64,000 nucleotides of DNA from DATJPD01 sp035506575 (GTDB lineage Bacteria > Pseudomonadota > Alphaproteobacteria > CACIAM-22H2): the NCBI GenBank assembly GCA_035506575.1, contig DATJPD010000177.1:1-64000 (forward strand), given 5' to 3'. A program made the translations under genes and the position numbers. A model generated the notes under the pieces. The model ran no database searches and was not told the DNA's origin. It saw nothing but the letters and a program-made list of their open reading frames with translations. Of the stretch, positions 62,186-64,000 are shown piece after piece. Each line of letters opens with the position of its first letter. Position 1 is the first letter of the stretch.

Positions 62186-63034
62186 TCATTTTTCGGTCTC
62201 CACGAGGCCTTTGACGAACCAGCGCTGCATGATGATCACCACTGCGACCGGAGGAATCATGGCCAGCAGGGCCGTCGCCATCACAAAGTTCCAGTTGGGG
62301 GCGACGTCGACCGTGTTCACGAGGCGCGAGATGCCCATGACGATGGTGTAGTAACTCTGCTTCGTGGTCACGAGCAGTGGCCAGAGATACTGGTTCCAGC
62401 CGTAGAGGAACTGGATGACGAACAGGGCAGCGATCGAGGTCCGCGACAACGGCAGCAGGATGTCGATGAAAAATCTTAGCGGCCCGGCCCCGTCGATGCG
62501 CGCCGCTTCGGCCAGCTCGTCGGGCACGCTGAGGAAGAACTGGCGGAACAGGAAAGTCGCGGTCGCCGAGGCGATCAAGGGAATGGTGAGCCCGGCATAG
62601 GAGTCGAGCAGGCCGAGATCGGCCACCACCTTGTAGGTCGGCAGGATGCGGACCTCGACCGGCAGCATCAAGGTGATGAAGATCAGCCAGAAACAAGTCC
62701 TGCGCAGCGGAAAATCGAAGTAGACGATCGCATATGCGGCAATGATCGAGATCGCGATCTTGCCGATGCAAATGATCAGCGCCATGACCACACTGTTGAA
62801 CATCATCAGCGCCACCGGCGGCGAGCTCGACCCGCTGACGCCGCTGGTCAGGACCTCGGCGTAATTGGCGATGAAATGCCCGCCGGGCAGCAGCGGCGGA
62901 ACGCCCCGGAGCAGGTCCTGCAAGGTGTGGGTCGAAGCGATCAGCGCCACGTAGATTGGAAACGCAACGATACCGACGCCGAGGAGCAACACCAGGTGCG
63001 AAAGGAACGTGACCCAGGGGCGGTTCTCGACCAT
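62186..63034 (-). CDS. ugpE: Sugar/glycerol-phosphate ABC transporter permease, UgpE-like
   Basis: A 282-residue membrane protein with six transmembrane segments. Family features include VALIASTHTLQDLLRGVPPL near 28, RRTCFWLIFITLMLPVEVRI near 112 and the EAA loop LAEAARIDGAGPLRFFIDILLP near 180, which docks on the ATPase. It begins one base after the UgpA-like stop and is 21 bases before the ATPase. Confidence 0.92.
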   Translation of the reverse strand: MVENRPWVTFLSHLVLLLGVGIVAFPIYVALIASTHTLQDLLRGVPPLLPGGHFIANYAEVLTSGVSGSSSPPVALMMFNSVVMALIICIGKIAISIIAAYAIVYFDFPLRRTCFWLIFITLMLPVEVRILPTYKVVADLGLLDSYAGLTIPLIASATATFLFRQFFLSVPDELAEAARIDGAGPLRFFIDILLPLSRTSIAALFVIQFLYGWNQYLWPLLVTTKQSYYTIVMGISRLVNTVDVAPNWNFVMATALLAMIPPVAVVIIMQRWFVKGLVETEK

Positions 63035-63035
63035 C

Positions 63036-63917
63036 TCAGTAATGGACCTTGCGCTCGATGTAGCGGAACTGGGCCACGGTCAAGCCGATGACGATGACCA
63101 TCAGCACCACCGACTGGGCCGCCGATCCGCCGAGATCGAGGGCGCGGAAGGAATCGCTGTAGACCTTGTAGACCAGGATGTTGGTCGCACCGGCCGGGCC
63201 GCCGCGGGTGATGATGTCGATCACGCCGAACGTGCTGAAGAACGCGTAGACGATGTTGATGGTCAGCAGGAAGAAGCCGGTCGGCGACAGCAGCGGGAAG
63301 ACGATGGTCCAGAACCGCCGGCCGGGGCCGGCACCGTCGATCGCCGCCGCCTCTATCACCGAGCGCGGGATGGATTGCAGCCCGGCGAGGAAGAACACGA
63401 AATTGTAGCTGATCTGCGTCCAGGTGGCCGCGATCACCACGAGGATCATCGCGTGCGTCCCGTTGAGGAAGTAGTTCCAGTTCACGCCGCCGGCCTGCAG
63501 CACGCGCGAGATCACGCCGATCGTCGGATCGAACAGGAACATCCACAGAGCGCCCGCGGCCGCGGGGGCGACCGCGTATGGCCAGATCAACAGCGTCTTG
63601 TACGCGCTCGCCCCGTGGATCACCCGGTCGGCCATGACGGCCAGCAACAGCGACACGCCCAGCGCCAGCACGGCAACGGACAGGCTGAAGACGATCGTGA
63701 CCTCGAGGCTGCCGAGATAGTTCGGGTCGGCGAAGATGCGCTGAAAATTTTTGAACCAGACGAAACGCGTCGACAGGCCGAACGCGTCTTCCTGGATGAC
63801 CGACTGGCGGATCGCCTGCCCGGCCGGCCAGATGAAGAAGATGAGCGTCACCGCGAGCTGCGGCGCCAACAACAGGTAGGGCAGCAGCTTGTTGTGAAAG
63901 ACGACGCGCTTGTTCAT
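63036..63917 (-). CDS. ugpA: Sugar/glycerol-phosphate ABC transporter permease, UgpA-like
   Basis: A 293-residue membrane protein. The N-terminus KLLPYLLLAPQLAVTLIFFI and WPAGQAIRQSVIQEDAFGLS match UgpA. The EAA-type loop is PRSVIEAAAIDGAGPGRRFW near 190, and TRGGPAGATNILVYKVY near 240 is typical. It is separated from the presumed binding-protein gene by a strong hairpin. Confidence 0.92.
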   Translation of the reverse strand: MNKRVVFHNKLLPYLLLAPQLAVTLIFFIWPAGQAIRQSVIQEDAFGLSTRFVWFKNFQRIFADPNYLGSLEVTIVFSLSVAVLALGVSLLLAVMADRVIHGASAYKTLLIWPYAVAPAAAGALWMFLFDPTIGVISRVLQAGGVNWNYFLNGTHAMILVVIAATWTQISYNFVFFLAGLQSIPRSVIEAAAIDGAGPGRRFWTIVFPLLSPTGFFLLTINIVYAFFSTFGVIDIITRGGPAGATNILVYKVYSDSFRALDLGGSAAQSVVLMVIVIGLTVAQFRYIERKVHY

Positions 63918-63923
63918 GCGGCC

Positions 63924-63954
63924 GCGAGACCGGCCGCAGCGCGGCCGGTCTCGC
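63924..63954. repeat. Strong intercistronic hairpin (14-bp stem)
   Basis: Perfect arms GCGAGACCGGCCGC and GCGGCCGGTCTCGC around a 3-base loop, in the 46-base gap between the end of the presumed ugpB and the start of ugpA. No T-run follows on the minus strand, so it is not a standard terminator. It more likely stabilises the upstream mRNA or lowers downstream expression, as seen in other importer operons. Confidence 0.75.
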
Positions 63955-63963
63955 CTTCAGGCC

Positions 63964-64000
63964 TTACTCGTTCGCCTGCTGGAACTGGCGCAGCAGCGCG
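63964..64000 (-). CDS. ugpB: C-terminal end of an ABC substrate-binding protein (presumed UgpB)
   Basis: The last 11 codons and a TAA (63964-63966) of a minus-strand gene entering from the right edge; the translation ends ALLRQFQQANE. It is called from operon position before ugpA, ugpE and ugpC, since the fragment alone is too short for a family call. Confidence 0.55.
   Translation of the reverse strand, partial: ALLRQFQQANE

Overview
The window is about 64 kb of GC-rich DNA (roughly two thirds G+C by eye) that reads as an alphaproteobacterial chromosome, probably near Rhodospirillales or Hyphomicrobiales; the order is inference. The supports are a DUF3576 lipoprotein, a Porin_4-type porin, an orphan OmpR-type regulator, a BoxR-type (XRE plus shikimate-kinase-like) regulator, and ABC operons of the dpp, liv and ugp types. 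No tRNA, rRNA, CRISPR array, transposase, integrase or phage gene was seen. Genes are tightly packed, with many ATGA/GTGA start-stop overlaps.

Layout. (1) 1-7775: end of a methyltransferase, a TAT-exported PCu(A)C-like protein, then a chain of sugar enzymes (COG4671-like glycosyltransferase, two GT4s, histidine phosphatase, second COG4671-like glycosyltransferase, polysaccharide deacetylase-like protein, small membrane protein). (2) 7772-13788: a peptide-type ABC importer translationally coupled to that chain. (3) 13792-17378: methyltransferase, metallo-beta-lactamase-fold hydrolase, orphan response regulator and an Ala/Pro-rich protein. (4) 17502-26182, plus strand: three TPR-GT41 (O-GlcNAc/O-fucose transferase family) genes, a two-part methyltransferase and a GT4. 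(5) 26179-29242: YggS, a porin with its terminator, and DUF3576. (6) 29351-40455: a 2OG-Fe(II) oxygenase, then a six-gene minus-strand operon holding four more TPR-GT41 genes, a radical SAM/SPASM protein and a PKHD dioxygenase, with a divergent methyltransferase-like gene. (7) 40530-50392: leuS, a methyltransferase, a second radical SAM/SPASM protein, a lipoprotein, a lone Leu/Ile/Val-type binding protein, a TPR-methyltransferase fusion and a TPR-oxygenase fusion. (8) 50408-56008: a livKHMGF-type importer divergent from boxR. (9) 56012-64000: alpha/beta hydrolase, zinc alcohol dehydrogenase, cupin, PAS protein, methyltransferase and a ugp-type sugar importer running off the end.

How it fits together. 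The standout is the density of predicted protein- or glycan-modifying enzymes between 17.5 and 50.4 kb: seven TPR-GT41 genes of at least four catalytic subtypes, two paralogous radical SAM/SPASM proteins, three 2OG-Fe(II) oxygenases (one fused to TPRs), four methyltransferases (one fused to TPRs) and a GT4. I infer a multi-enzyme surface-protein or glycan modification island in which TPR superhelices recruit substrates for sugar transfer, hydroxylation, methylation and radical chemistry. It lies between DUF3576 and leuS, which are commonly adjacent in Alphaproteobacteria, suggesting insertion at or expansion of that locus. No acceptor protein (flagellin, adhesin, S-layer) is present, so the target is unknown. 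The liv operon and boxR share a short divergent promoter region with a perfect AT-rich palindrome, pointing to regulated uptake, possibly of aromatic acids.
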